A stretch of 64,000 nt of DNA from Candidatus Brachythrix odensensis (GTDB lineage Bacteria; Chloroflexota; Anaerolineae; J036; Brachytrichaceae): contig JADKDT010000002.1 in assembly GCA_016714465.1 (NCBI GenBank), positions 372,001 through 436,000 on the forward strand. Direction: 5' to 3'. This document shows positions 16,277 through 25,255 of this stretch, piece by piece. Numbering within the stretch: position 1 is the first letter of the stretch; every line of letters begins with the position of its first letter. The position numbers and the translations under genes were made by a program. Under the pieces are notes generated by a model. The model had not been told where the DNA came from, ran no database searches, and saw nothing but the letters and a program-made list of their open reading frames with translations.

Positions 16277-18553
16277 TCAGGGCGCCGGCGAAACGCGCAC
16301 CTGGCCAAGCGTCACAACGTCATTCGGTTTTCCGGTCGGGAAGCGGGTAAATGTCCGCGTGTCGTAGAACCCGGTCACCAACGTCACGACGCTCGGCGCA
16401 TCCCGCGGCAATACGATGGCGAAGGATTCACTGACGCATTCGCCAGGACGCCAAAAGTCGGTGGGGTAGTTCCCGCCAACCGGCGCGTGATCGTCCTGGG
16501 CCAACAGGCCGCCGGATGCGTCAAGGGCATGCGCAAACACCTTGGCCTCGATCCCATTGCCCTTCCACATCTCGTAGGTTAGCGATACGGAGAGGGTGTC
16601 GCCCGCGCGCGCTTCCGTTGGGAAGCGTGCCTCACGCAAGGCGATGCCATCGAACATTGCCAGCGGCGGTTGCCAGAATACCGCCATCGGCGCAGGTTCG
16701 GCCAGCCTGAAACGCCCAACGATGGGCGTAATCGGCCGGCCCTCGGAATTGACGGCGGTTAGTCCGCGGCCGGCTTTCACAGTCGGGAACGCGCTGCCCG
16801 CCTGCTGCACTTCCGCCTCGTAGACGGCCACATTGATCCGGCCCAGGGCCGGGAGGCCGGCGCATGGGACATCGATCAGGATGTCATAGTTCTCCTGCCA
16901 GGTGTCGCCTGCATGCCAATTTGTGCTGGGGAAATTCCCCCGAGCCGGGAATACGTTGACCATTCCGAGCACACGCTCGCCGGGGCCAAGCGCGCTGATG
17001 CCAAAAGCAAGCTGGGTGCTTGACGTATTCAGTGCGCGCCACGTGGCGGTCACATGGGCGTATTGACGAATGCCTTCGCTATCCTGGAGGTAGGCGCTGC
17101 CAGCCTCAAGCGCAACAAGCTGGACCTTGTCTTCGAAGGTGAAGAGCGCGCTTCGATCCGCGCTGTTTCCGACCTGGACCAGATATGCCGGCTGCAACAG
17201 CGCAAAGGGAGTCGCCACCGCCAAACCCAGGAACGCCACTCCAGCCACCGCATAGACGCCCGATCGGGCCGGCCGCAGGATGGGCCCAGCCAGGAGCGAC
17301 GACCAGCCAAAGGCCAACGCGCATGCATACGCCCCGATCGCCGGCAGCAGGTAACGGCCCGCCAACAAGGCCGACGACTGGAAGTAGATCGCCCGATATA
17401 GCGGCAGCACCATCATCGCCAGCCCAAAACCAACGAGCAGAACTACCGCGGCGCGCTGACTAGCAGACGCCCGGCGCAGGCCCAGCGCCAGACCGATCAC
17501 ACCCGCGAAACAAAAGGCCGCAATCAGACTGTAGACCCAGTCGGGGTACTGTACGTTGCTCCAACCAAACGCGCCCCAATACGTTCGGAATGCATTCACG
17601 AAGATCTGCGGCAGCCATTGGTCGCGCAAGGCGATGCTCAGCCCTTCGCCGATGACGGCAGTCGGCTGGGTCAGCAACGGGTTGGCCGAATTGCGGTCGA
17701 CGATCAAACGCCCATACCGAAGCAGATTCGACACGAAGAAGGGGCCGGCAAGCAGCGCAAACGGCAACGCCACCGCGGCACCGCGCGCCAGCGTCGCGCC
17801 AATTGGCCAGCGCCGCCGCCAGGCCAGGGCCAGCAACGCGACAAAGGCGTATACGATGATGGCGTAGCTGCTGTTCTTGCTCAGCACGCACAGGCCGAGC
17901 GAGAGCCCCAGGATTGCGAACTCACGCCTGCGCGGCGCGGCCCCGGCGAGGGTGATTCGCAAAAGGAGCCACGCCGACAGCGTGCCGACCACCGCCACCA
18001 TGACATCGTCGTTGACCATGCTCGAGACAAATATGGCCAACGGGTTGAATGCGGCCAGAGAGGTCGCAAACGCCGCCGCCGCCGGTGACTCGGGAAACGT
18101 CAATTGGGCCATCCGGGCCACGATGTAGACACAGATCGCACCCAGAATGGCGGAGACCAGCCGGGCCGCGTGCAGGGCAAGGAGGGTCCCCCGCCACGGA
18201 ACGCCGTCACCCGGCGAGCGCAGCAGCAAGCGCATCCCGCGACGATTGCTGCCATCGAAGGCAAAGACATTCGGGGTCGGCGTCTGACCATCCGAGCGAT
18301 CTATCCATCCCGTCAAAACAGCTTGCAGGACGTAATACAGCGGCGGCTGGTGGGATTGATCAAGCAGGGAGCGGTTCTCGTCGCTCAACACGTCCGGAAG
18401 CGCTTTCGCGGCAACTACATGATTGACGAAACCAAAATGACCGGTTTCGTCGTTGGCCCCATACGGCGGATTAATCACCCCATACAGGGCCGCCAAGACG
18501 AGATGAGCGATGGCGATGACCATCGGCCAGTTGCGCCGCAGGGCCGTGCTCAT
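16277..18553 (-). CDS. Polytopic GT-C-type glycosyltransferase (DUF2142/PMT-like) with C-terminal beta domain
   Basis: 758 residues. The first membrane helix (MVIAIAHLVLAALYGVI) is followed by an outer loop with the GT-C acidic motif PPYGANDETGHFGFVNHV and the SHQPPLYYVLQ motif seen in PMT/DUF2142 proteins. About a dozen membrane segments run to about residue 480. The last 280 residues are soluble and beta-rich, ending in a domain with DDHAPVGGNYPTDFW and TGFYDTRTFTRFPTGK. The same domain ends the proteins at 20884-21657 and 28939-31251. Probable role: transfer of sugars from a lipid carrier to cell-surface glycans or proteins. Divergent to the GT39-like gene at 18741. Confidence 0.8.
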   Translation of the reverse strand: MSTALRRNWPMVIAIAHLVLAALYGVINPPYGANDETGHFGFVNHVVAAKALPDVLSDENRSLLDQSHQPPLYYVLQAVLTGWIDRSDGQTPTPNVFAFDGSNRRGMRLLLRSPGDGVPWRGTLLALHAARLVSAILGAICVYIVARMAQLTFPESPAAAAFATSLAAFNPLAIFVSSMVNDDVMVAVVGTLSAWLLLRITLAGAAPRRREFAILGLSLGLCVLSKNSSYAIIVYAFVALLALAWRRRWPIGATLARGAAVALPFALLAGPFFVSNLLRYGRLIVDRNSANPLLTQPTAVIGEGLSIALRDQWLPQIFVNAFRTYWGAFGWSNVQYPDWVYSLIAAFCFAGVIGLALGLRRASASQRAAVVLLVGFGLAMMVLPLYRAIYFQSSALLAGRYLLPAIGAYACALAFGWSSLLAGPILRPARSGVYAVAGVAFLGLAVATPFALLQPAYLVQVGNSADRSALFTFEDKVQLVALEAGSAYLQDSEGIRQYAHVTATWRALNTSSTQLAFGISALGPGERVLGMVNVFPARGNFPSTNWHAGDTWQENYDILIDVPCAGLPALGRINVAVYEAEVQQAGSAFPTVKAGRGLTAVNSEGRPITPIVGRFRLAEPAPMAVFWQPPLAMFDGIALREARFPTEARAGDTLSVSLTYEMWKGNGIEAKVFAHALDASGGLLAQDDHAPVGGNYPTDFWRPGECVSESFAIVLPRDAPSVVTLVTGFYDTRTFTRFPTGKPNDVVTLGQVRVSPAP

Positions 18554-18740
18554 GCGGACCCCGTCTGGATCGAAGCGAGTTGATTCAACACTGTCCGTTC
18601 AGTGCGTGTCACGGGACGGGCTGCACTACCCGTAGCGCCCATTCAGCCCGGACATTGTAGAACAGTCGCGCCGACGCGGGCGGGGCAGCGGCGGCGGCGT
18701 GCAGGTTGCGAAATCAATATGGCACAATGTCGCCGCCACC

Positions 18741-19703
18741 ATGGGAGATGCCAAAACCAAAGCGCCGAGCCGCCTGCCCGGCACGCCATTGTTGACCGCC
18801 AGGCGCCCACGGTGGGCGTTCTGGGGCATGGTAGCCCTCACTTTGGTTGTCTGCGCGATTCGCTTCACCGATTTGAGCGCTCGCACCTATTGGGTCGATG
18901 AGGGCTTCACGCTATACCGGGTGTACGGCACCTGGTCGGACATCGTCACAAACGCGATCAACCTTCAGGGTCTGTCCACCTCGGACATACATCCGCCGCT
19001 GTATTTTGCCGCGCTGAAACTGTGGGTAACGTTTGGCGGGGCCAACGAATATGTGATGCGCGCCTTCTCGGTTTTCTGCGGCATCCTTCTTGTGCCCTTG
19101 AGCTACGTTGCCGGCCGCCGGCTGTTTGGCCGCGGAGCTGGCGTTATCGCGGGCGTGCTGGCCGCGCTCTCTCCCGCGTATCAGTGGTATTCGTGGGAAA
19201 TCCGGATGTACTCACTCACGCCGCTGCTTGCCGCGCTGACCATGTATCTCCTGGCGCGCGCCATCGGCGCAAAACACTTCCGGCCGCTCGCCTTTGCGGG
19301 ATGGGCGGCGATGTCGCTTGTTGCGGTGTTTACTCACTACAGCTCGGTAAGCCTCTTGATCGCTCAGGCTGCTTTCGTGTTTGTATCCTTATTCCTCCGC
19401 GTTCGGCGCTTCCGCGGGCGGTATCTTGCCGCCCTGGCGCTGATCGGTGTGGCGTCTATGGCAGCCGCCTTTTTCCTCCCGGGAATCTCCAACAGCGCGC
19501 GCCAAATTTTGAGCCTGCTTCTTCTGAACGCATCACAGCCGCGACCCGAGCCCGTCTCCCTGATCGCCATCATCCATGATGTGCTGGGCGCATCCACGTT
19601 TGGCATGAATGCGGCCGACCCTACTGGTGGATTGCTGGAAGCGGCGGTCGCTGCGGTGGTCGTCGCCGGCGTGTTTTTGCCCCTGTCCCGGGGGCGCGGT
19701 TGA
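18741..19703 (+). CDS. GT39-like membrane glycosyltransferase, N-terminal part (frameshifted)
   Basis: First part of a dolichyl-phosphate-mannose-type (GT39/ArnT-like) glycosyltransferase. After helix 1 comes the catalytic loop YWVDEGFTLYR, then DIHPPLYFAALKLWV and RAFSVFCGILLVPLSY, with about eight membrane segments. The frame ends in the GGGGG run at 19690-19694. One more G gives LSRGARLSERALTAAS and joins the next frame, which carries the missing late membrane helices. The ATG at 18741 is preferred over an upstream GTG at 18699. Divergent from the paralogous glycosyltransferase ending at 18553. Confidence 0.78.
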   Translation: MGDAKTKAPSRLPGTPLLTARRPRWAFWGMVALTLVVCAIRFTDLSARTYWVDEGFTLYRVYGTWSDIVTNAINLQGLSTSDIHPPLYFAALKLWVTFGGANEYVMRAFSVFCGILLVPLSYVAGRRLFGRGAGVIAGVLAALSPAYQWYSWEIRMYSLTPLLAALTMYLLARAIGAKHFRPLAFAGWAAMSLVAVFTHYSSVSLLIAQAAFVFVSLFLRVRRFRGRYLAALALIGVASMAAAFFLPGISNSARQILSLLLLNASQPRPEPVSLIAIIHDVLGASTFGMNAADPTGGLLEAAVAAVVVAGVFLPLSRGRG

Positions 19704-20887
19704 GCGAGCGCGCGCTGACGGCGGCGAGTATCGTCACGCCGGTGCTGTTCTGGTCGGCCCTGTCTCATGTGCTCGAGAATCGGCCCAGTTTCAGGTACGT
19801 CATCATCATCCTGCCCGCGATGCACGCGCTGATGGGCCACTTCGGGGCGATGGTCTGGTCTCGATTTGTCCGATCACAGCAGGCGCTCGGAGGATGGCGG
19901 AACGCTGCTCGAGCCGGAATCGGGATTGCCGTTATTGCGTTTATTCTGGGCGTCAATGCTTTTGGGTTGGAGCGCACATTTGTGCGCACCTCGAGCTGGC
20001 AGGACGACTGGCCGTCCTTGATCCGCTATGTCCGCCAGCACTGGCAACCCGGGGATGCGCTGATGATCAACTTGTACACGCCGGAGACGGTGATGCAGGA
20101 TTTTCTCGGCGATATGCCCATGGACATCCTGATCGCGCGCAAGTGGGTGGCCAGCGCCCCCGAGTCCGTGCTCGCCCAGCGCCTGCAATCGCAGTACACC
20201 CGGATCTGGCATGTCAATACCGGGGGAGACGGTGGCTACATGAGCGCCGAGGTCAGGGAAATCTTTCGGCCGTTTGACCGCCGCGATCGCGTGACGTTTC
20301 CATCGCGCACGAACATTTTGCAGCTCGACCGGTATGACACGCGCGCGTACGTCGGTGACGCCATCCCGCCCGACGCGCGCCAGCTTGCTGTGCCGCCAGC
20401 ACCGCCGGCGACCTATCCGGTTGCCTACAAACTCAGACCGGGCAGCGAATTTGGCCAGACACCCAATGCTGCCCTGACGCTGTACTGGGCGCGCGGGCAG
20501 GCAGTCGAACTGCCCGCATCGCTGTCAATCCGGCTGCGCGACAAGAACGACGATGTGTGGATGGACTGGAATATCCCGGCGGAACTCGAAGATTTGCCGC
20601 GCGCATGCTCGGCCGGAAAGGTGTGTGCGGCAGACTACACCCTGCTACTTCCGCCCGGATTGCCCCTGATCACGTATCGGCTTGACCTGGCGCCGCTCTC
20701 CAGCGCCGGCCGGCCTTCATCCCCGCAGGTCACCGTCCCGCTCGAGGCATCTGATGTTTCGTGCTGTCTACGCACGCAACGCGCACTGGCGGCCAAGGTA
20801 ACATTTGCGGCCGGCGATGTGGCGCTGGCTGACGCAGAATTCCCGGACCGGCTGTATCCAGGGAGACCCGCTTCGCCCTCGTCTTGA
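19700..20887 (+). CDS. GT39-like membrane glycosyltransferase, middle part (frameshifted)
   Basis: Continuation of the same protein: the last membrane helices (SIVTPVLFWSALSHVL, YVIIILPAMHALMGHFGAM, IGIAVIAFILGVNAFGL), then an extracellular region. The apparent TTG start overlaps the previous stop as TTGA, but a GT39 protein without its late helices would be incomplete, so this is a split gene. The frame is lost again at the GGG at 20861-20863: one more G gives LYPGETRFALVLTWRPI and joins the third part. Confidence 0.75.
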   Translation: MSERALTAASIVTPVLFWSALSHVLENRPSFRYVIIILPAMHALMGHFGAMVWSRFVRSQQALGGWRNAARAGIGIAVIAFILGVNAFGLERTFVRTSSWQDDWPSLIRYVRQHWQPGDALMINLYTPETVMQDFLGDMPMDILIARKWVASAPESVLAQRLQSQYTRIWHVNTGGDGGYMSAEVREIFRPFDRRDRVTFPSRTNILQLDRYDTRAYVGDAIPPDARQLAVPPAPPATYPVAYKLRPGSEFGQTPNAALTLYWARGQAVELPASLSIRLRDKNDDVWMDWNIPAELEDLPRACSAGKVCAADYTLLLPPGLPLITYRLDLAPLSSAGRPSSPQVTVPLEASDVSCCLRTQRALAAKVTFAAGDVALADAEFPDRLYPGRPASPSS

Positions 20888-21657
20888 CCTGGCGCCCCAT
20901 TCGGACAGCCGCCCCTGGCTGGGCGACGCGGATTTCGCTCGCACCGCTCATCGGAAACGATGTTGCGACTGTCGTGCGGGAGGCGGGACCGCCCGATCTC
21001 CCGCCCTCCGCCTGGCCCGTTGGAGAGTTGATCCGCGACCAATATGCGTTGCCTCTCCCCTACACGATAGTGCCAGGGGTATACCGCCTGATGCTCGCGC
21101 GCACCGGCCCGGGCGCGCCGATGGGCGACAGCTTCCTCGGGTTCGTGCAGGTGGAGGACTTCCCGCGCTCGCCCGTTCCGGCGTCGGTTCCGGTATCAAT
21201 CAGTGCGCGGGTCGGTGAGATGACCCTGCTGGGCTACGGGTTTGATGCGCCATTTGCGCGCGGGGATACAACGGAACTGCGGACGATGTGGCGGGCCGAC
21301 GGCACACCGAGCCGCGATGGTGTGCTGTTTGTCCATGTGCTTTCGCCACAAGGCAAGCTCGTCGCTCAGGATGACAACAGCCCGGAACAAGGCAAGCGGG
21401 CGACCCAGACATTTCGGGCCGGAGATGGAATCAATCAGCTCCAACGGCTCGCGCTTCCCGCCGATTTGCCGGCCGGCGAATATCGAGTCATGAGTGGCAT
21501 CTACGATCGCGCGGGTGGCGCGCGTTGGCCCGCTACGCGCGATGGCCAACCGGCGCGGGATGATCTCGTGCCGCTGATGACATTCACTCTGCCTGAGCTG
21601 CCGCCGATGTTCAGGGCCTTCCTGCCCGTCGTCAGCACCGGCGGCGCGGCCCAGTAG
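20884..21657 (+). CDS. GT39-like membrane glycosyltransferase, C-terminal beta domain part
   Basis: Third part of the split gene, entirely soluble. It contains FVHVLSPQGKLVAQDDNSPEQG and AGEYRVMSGIYDRAGG, matching the C-terminal domains of the proteins at 16277-18553 and 28939-31251. The tail RAFLPVVSTGGAAQ resembles the LP-type tails of the two giant secreted proteins in this window. A palindromic terminator-like hairpin begins 10 bases after its stop. Whole repaired protein about 970 residues. Confidence 0.72.
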   Translation: MTWRPIRTAAPGWATRISLAPLIGNDVATVVREAGPPDLPPSAWPVGELIRDQYALPLPYTIVPGVYRLMLARTGPGAPMGDSFLGFVQVEDFPRSPVPASVPVSISARVGEMTLLGYGFDAPFARGDTTELRTMWRADGTPSRDGVLFVHVLSPQGKLVAQDDNSPEQGKRATQTFRAGDGINQLQRLALPADLPAGEYRVMSGIYDRAGGARWPATRDGQPARDDLVPLMTFTLPELPPMFRAFLPVVSTGGAAQ

Positions 21658-21667
21658 TGTGCCGCAA

Positions 21668-21702
21668 GAAGCGGGCCCCCGGCGAAGCTGGGGGCCCGCT
21701 TC
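21668..21702. terminator. GC-rich hairpin after the glycosyltransferase gene
   Basis: A 13-bp perfect stem (21668-21680 with 21690-21702) has centre GGCGAAGCT, a one-base variant of the family core GGCGAAGCC. A short T-rich stretch (CATTTTC) follows at 21706. It separates the glycosyltransferase from the Pho box of pstS and probably terminates the former. Confidence 0.7.
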
Positions 21703-21713
21703 CTGCATTTTCA

Positions 21714-21752
21714 CTTAACGTCGACTTAAGCGCGCCGCGCCATGCCCTTAAC
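21714..21752 (+). promoter_or_regulatory. Pho-box-like direct repeats upstream of pstS
   Basis: CTTAAC at 21714, CTTAAG at 21725 and CTTAAC at 21747 lie on an exact 11-bp grid (steps of 11 and 22), the spacing of PhoB direct repeats. A TAGGCT hexamer ten bases further could be the -10. A PhoB-like regulator is encoded in the same cluster. Confidence 0.65.
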
Positions 21753-21787
21753 GCGCAAGCCGTAGGCTGTTTGGGAAAAGGAGAGAT

Positions 21788-22804
21788 ATGAATACCCAAA
21801 AAGCCATTACCCTGTCCGTGCTTGCCGCCGCGCTCCTGAGCGCCTGCGGCGGCGCCGCCGCCCCCGCCCCTACTGCCGCACCCGCCGCCCGGCCCACCCT
21901 GCCGCCAGCCACAGCGGTTCCGGCGGCCCCAGCCGCCAGCAGCGCCAAGTTGCCCGCCGTGGATCCCCTGAAGGTGACCGGCAACATCGTCACCGCCGGC
22001 AGCTCAACTGTCTTCCCGTTGACGCAGCGAATCGCCGAAATCTTCAAGGACGAAGGCTATAAGGGCCAGATCACCATCGACAGCATTGGCACCGGCGCCG
22101 GCTTCGAACGCTTTTGCAAAGGCGAAACCGACATCTCCAATGCCAGCGCGAAGATCAGCGCCGCCCAGACTGAGTCCTGCAAGAAGAACAATATCGAGCC
22201 GATCGAGTTCCGCGTGGCAACCGACGCGCTGGCCGTTGTGATGGACAACGAGAGCCCGTTTCTCAAATCGCTGACCGTCGTGCAATTGGCTAACATCTTC
22301 TCGGGGACCTTCAAGACCTGGGACCAGGTCGACCCGACTTTCCCGAAAGAGAAGATCATTCTGTTCAGCCCAGGCACCGACAGCGGCACCTTTGACTATT
22401 TTGTCGAGCGGGTGTTGAACAAGGACAAGAAGGCGATCCTCAACGCCAACCCGCAATTGAGCGAGGATGACAACGTGCTCGTGCGCGGGGTCGAAGGCAG
22501 CCAATATGCGATTGGCTACTTCGGATACGCTTACTTCGATGCCGAGCGCAAGCGCCTCAAGGCGATCTCAATCGACGGCATAGAGCCGAATCGCGAGAAC
22601 GTCGATAACGGAAAATACCCGTTGGCGCGACCGCTTTTCCTGTATAGCACTTCGAAGATCATGAAGGACAAGCCGCACGTGGCATCGTTCATCAACTTCT
22701 ACGTCAGTCGCGTCCCGGACGCCCTCAAGAAGGTCACCTACTTTCCGGCTCCCGCCGCCGACACCGATAAGGCCCGCCAGAACTGGCTGGACGCGGTGAA
22801 GTAA
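21788..22804 (+). CDS. pstS: Phosphate ABC transporter substrate-binding lipoprotein PstS
   Basis: 338 residues. A type II signal peptide ends in LLSACGG and is followed by an Ala/Pro-rich linker of about 45 residues. The PstS fold follows, with conserved phosphate-binding segments TAGSSTVFPLTQRIAEIF, GAGFERFCKGETDISNAS and FSPGTDSGTFDYF. It captures phosphate outside the membrane for PstCAB. An AAAAGGAGAG ribosome site fixes the ATG at 21788. Pho-box-like repeats sit 36 bp upstream, and a family palindrome follows the stop before the separate pstC promoter. Confidence 0.95.
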   Translation: MNTQKAITLSVLAAALLSACGGAAAPAPTAAPAARPTLPPATAVPAAPAASSAKLPAVDPLKVTGNIVTAGSSTVFPLTQRIAEIFKDEGYKGQITIDSIGTGAGFERFCKGETDISNASAKISAAQTESCKKNNIEPIEFRVATDALAVVMDNESPFLKSLTVVQLANIFSGTFKTWDQVDPTFPKEKIILFSPGTDSGTFDYFVERVLNKDKKAILNANPQLSEDDNVLVRGVEGSQYAIGYFGYAYFDAERKRLKAISIDGIEPNRENVDNGKYPLARPLFLYSTSKIMKDKPHVASFINFYVSRVPDALKKVTYFPAPAADTDKARQNWLDAVK

Positions 22805-22810
22805 CCGAAA

Positions 22811-22853
22811 CGAAAGCAATATCCCCCGGCTCCGCCGGGGGATGTTGCTTTCG
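22811..22853. repeat. Intergenic palindrome between pstS and pstC
   Basis: A 20-bp stem (22811-22830 with 22834-22853) with one G-T pair and a TCC triloop, 7 bp after the pstS stop and just before the second Pho-box-like element. It may limit read-through from the highly expressed pstS. Confidence 0.8.
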
Positions 22854-22854
22854 A

Positions 22855-22871
22855 ATTAACCCTTTCTTAAC
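22855..22871 (+). promoter_or_regulatory. Pho-box-like direct repeats upstream of pstC
   Basis: ATTAAC (22855) and CTTAAC (22866) are spaced by 11 bp. TACAAC at 22882, ten bases later, could be the -10. The geometry matches the pstS element, so pstCAB-phoU appears to have its own phosphate-controlled promoter. Confidence 0.55.
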
Positions 22872-22897
22872 GCCAGCGCGCTACAACGAGACGAAAC

Positions 22898-23839
22898 ATG
22901 CAAGGCACATCGAACCTCGCCGCGATCCGTCCCCGCAGGCCCACTTCGCTGGCCCGCCGCCCCCGGATCGGTGAGCTGATCATCCAGGCCCTGCTGTTTT
23001 TATGCGGCCTGATCTCGGTCTTTACCACCCTCGGTCTCGTCGTCGCCCTCGGCTCGCAAGCCCTGCGTTTCTTTGAAGATCCAGCGGTCAAACTGCTCGA
23101 CTTCCTGACCACGACCCGCTGGTCGCCGAACATCGGCCAATTTGGGATTCTGCCTCTCGTCACCGCGACGTTGACGACGACCGTGCTCGGCCTGCTGGTG
23201 GCCATCCCGCTCGGGCTCGCGGCGGCCGTCTACCTCAGCGAATACGCAACCCCCCGCGCGCGCGCGGTGCTCAAGCCCATCCTCGAGGTGCTGGCCGGGA
23301 TCCCCACGGTCGTGTATGGCTACTTTGCGCTGACCTTCATGACTCCGGTGTTGCGGGCGGTTTTCGGAAACGATACCGTCAAGGTCTACAACATGGCCGC
23401 CGCCGGCCTGGTCATGGGGATCATGATCGTGCCGCTCATATGCTCAATGAGCGAGGATGCCCTGAGCGCGGTCCCGCGCGCGCTGCGCGAAGGGTCGTTT
23501 GGACTCGGCGCAACCCGGCTCGAAACCAGCCTGCGGGTCGTTGTGCCCGCCGCGCTTTCAGGCATCATCGCCGCGGTCGTGGTCGGCGCCTCGCGCGCCG
23601 TCGGCGAGACCATGATCATGGCCCTGGCTGCGGGAGCCGGGCCGAACTTCACTCTGAATCCGTTTGACTCGGCCGAGACCATGGCCGGGCACATCGCCCG
23701 CATCACGGGTGGCGATGTGGACTACAACAGCATCGACTACACCAGCATCTTCGCAGTGGGCTCCATGCTCTTCCTCATGACCCTGACCCTCAACTTCATC
23801 AGTCGCATCTTCGTGCGGCGATTCCGGCGAGGTGTATGA
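22898..23839 (+). CDS. pstC: Phosphate ABC transporter permease PstC
   Basis: 313 residues and six membrane segments, the first at IIQALLFLCGLISVFTTLGL. PstC features include PLVTATLTTTVLGLLVAIPLG, AGIPTVVYGYFALTFMTP and the coupling loop PRALREGSFGLGATRLETS. It forms the inner-membrane channel with PstA. The last bases overlap the pstA ATG (ATGA), indicating translational coupling. A family palindrome and a Pho-box-like element precede it. Confidence 0.94.
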   Translation: MQGTSNLAAIRPRRPTSLARRPRIGELIIQALLFLCGLISVFTTLGLVVALGSQALRFFEDPAVKLLDFLTTTRWSPNIGQFGILPLVTATLTTTVLGLLVAIPLGLAAAVYLSEYATPRARAVLKPILEVLAGIPTVVYGYFALTFMTPVLRAVFGNDTVKVYNMAAAGLVMGIMIVPLICSMSEDALSAVPRALREGSFGLGATRLETSLRVVVPAALSGIIAAVVVGASRAVGETMIMALAAGAGPNFTLNPFDSAETMAGHIARITGGDVDYNSIDYTSIFAVGSMLFLMTLTLNFISRIFVRRFRRGV

Positions 23840-24587
23840 GTAGCGCAGGCGGCCCGGGCGCCGAGTCCGCTCCGCTCCCTCGTGGCGTTCGGGCCGCTCC
23901 GGCCAGTCTCGCCCCCCGCAAGCGCGCCGCCGCTTTCGGCCAGCGGGCCATGTTGGCCTCGCTCGTGGTCGCGCTGATTGCCCTGGTCGCGCTGCTGGCC
24001 ACCATCGCCAACGGAGCTTTTGGCTACGTCATTGTGCGTCAGCTCAACAATCCCGCCTCTTTGGCCGCCCGCCCGCTCGAGGAGCTCACGGTGGCCGAAC
24101 TCGTCGATATCCTGTATGTGAAGGCCACCGAGGGGAGCATCGACGACCTGACGCCCGGCGTTATCCGGCGGCTCGAGAGCGAGCAACCGCTGGACAGCCG
24201 CGCGCGTGAAGACATCCTCGCCATCGTGATGCAGCGGGTGGTCAAGCAGGAGACCCTGGACTCATTCACGCTGGCCGAGTCGATCCTGGAACGCGGCCGC
24301 ATCGAGGCCGAGGTGATGGATCTTAATCTGCTCACACGCCCGGGTGAAGGCGCCGCCCAGGCGGTCTTTCGCTCCTGGCTAAGCCCGCAGTTTCTGGTCC
24401 GGACCATGAATTCCGTTCCCGAAGTCTCCGGCGCGCGGACCGCCATCCTGGGCTCGCTGGCCATGATCGCGCTGACGATGCTTGTCGCGGTTCCGATCGG
24501 CGTCGGCGCGGCGATCTATCTCGAGGAATACGGCGGCAAGGGTCGCCTGTCGCAGATCATTCAGACCAACATCAATAACCTGGCGGG
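23836..24587 (+). CDS. pstA: Phosphate ABC transporter permease PstA, N-terminal part (frameshifted)
   Basis: Begins with a first membrane helix (AMLASLVVALIALVALLATIA), then about 140 residues of mostly hydrophilic, acidic sequence (LEELTVAELVDILYVKA, RAREDILAIVMQ, SWLSPQFLVRTMNS). The permease core then starts at TAILGSLAMIALTMLVAVPIGVGAAIYLEEY. Standard PstA proteins have a much shorter first loop. The frame breaks in NNLAG at GGG 24585-24587; the expected NNLAGVPSILYG is recovered if two bases are missing here. The unshifted frame would read on to 25125 as nonsense. Confidence 0.85.
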
Positions 24588-25138
24588 TGCCCTCGATCCT
24601 GTATGGCATGCTTGGACTGATGATCTTTGTGCGCGGGCTGGAGGCGTTGACCAGCGGCGCTGCGTTTGGGATCACCGGAGGCAATGGACGCACCCTGTTG
24701 TCCGCCTCCCTGACCATGGCCCTGCTGGTTCTCCCCATCTTGATCATCAATGCCCAGGAGGCCATCCGGGCAGTTCCCAACTCCCTACGTCAGGCGGCCT
24801 ATGGTGTGGGCGCAACAAAATGGGAGACCATCCGAGACCATGTCCTGCCTTCCTCGATGCCTGGGATTCTGACCGGCACGATTCTGGCCCTGAGCCGGGC
24901 GATGGGCGAGACCGCTCCACTCATCGTCGTGGGCGCGTCAACCTTCATCGTCACCGATCCCAACGGACCCTTCTCGAAGTTCACCGCCCTGCCCATCCTG
25001 ATCTACAACTGGACGGCCCAACCCGGGGAACAATATCGCAACATCGCAGCAGCCGCCATCATCGTCCTGCTCGTCCTGCTGATCTCATTGAACGCCGTGG
25101 CGATTGTGCTGCGCAATCGCTATAGCGGGAGGCGCTAG
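24587..25138 (+). CDS. pstA: Phosphate ABC transporter permease PstA, C-terminal part
   Basis: Continuation in the next frame from VPSILYGMLGLMIFVRG. It contains the coupling loop PNSLRQAAYGVGATKWETI, the conserved GTILALSRAMGETAPLIVVGA and a last membrane helix (IVLLVLLISLNAVAIVL). The full repaired protein would be about 434 residues, larger than usual because of the N-terminal loop insertion. Confidence 0.87.
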   Translation: MPSILYGMLGLMIFVRGLEALTSGAAFGITGGNGRTLLSASLTMALLVLPILIINAQEAIRAVPNSLRQAAYGVGATKWETIRDHVLPSSMPGILTGTILALSRAMGETAPLIVVGASTFIVTDPNGPFSKFTALPILIYNWTAQPGEQYRNIAAAAIIVLLVLLISLNAVAIVLRNRYSGRR

Positions 25139-25179
25139 CCATGGGTCGCTCCTTGGCACAGCGCCAGCGCTGTCGTTTC

Positions 25180-25222
25180 CGGAAGGAATCTCCCCCGGCG
25201 AAGCCGGGGGAGATTCCTTCCG
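25180..25222. repeat. Intergenic palindrome between pstA and pstB, GGCGAAGCC core
   Basis: Perfect 20-bp stem (25180-25199 with 25203-25222) and GAA triloop. The centre reads GCGAAGC, a sequence known to form an unusually stable DNA mini-hairpin. A smaller palindrome, ACAGCGC-CA-GCGCTGT, lies at 25158-25173. It is inside the pst operon, so it is probably not a full terminator. Confidence 0.85.
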
Positions 25223-25255
25223 ATAATCGGTTCGTTCGGGAGTCCCACGAAAGTC

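Noticed and set aside
19700..20887. Two TTGA start/stop overlaps in the GT39-like gene as genuine translational coupling of three proteins
   Set aside because: The first product would stop before the last membrane helices and the second would start in them. Restoring one G at each run joins a continuous familiar protein.
24585..24587. Programmed ribosomal frameshift in pstA
   Set aside because: No slippery heptamer or downstream pseudoknot is evident, and similar breaks occur in five other unrelated genes, mostly at G/C runs.
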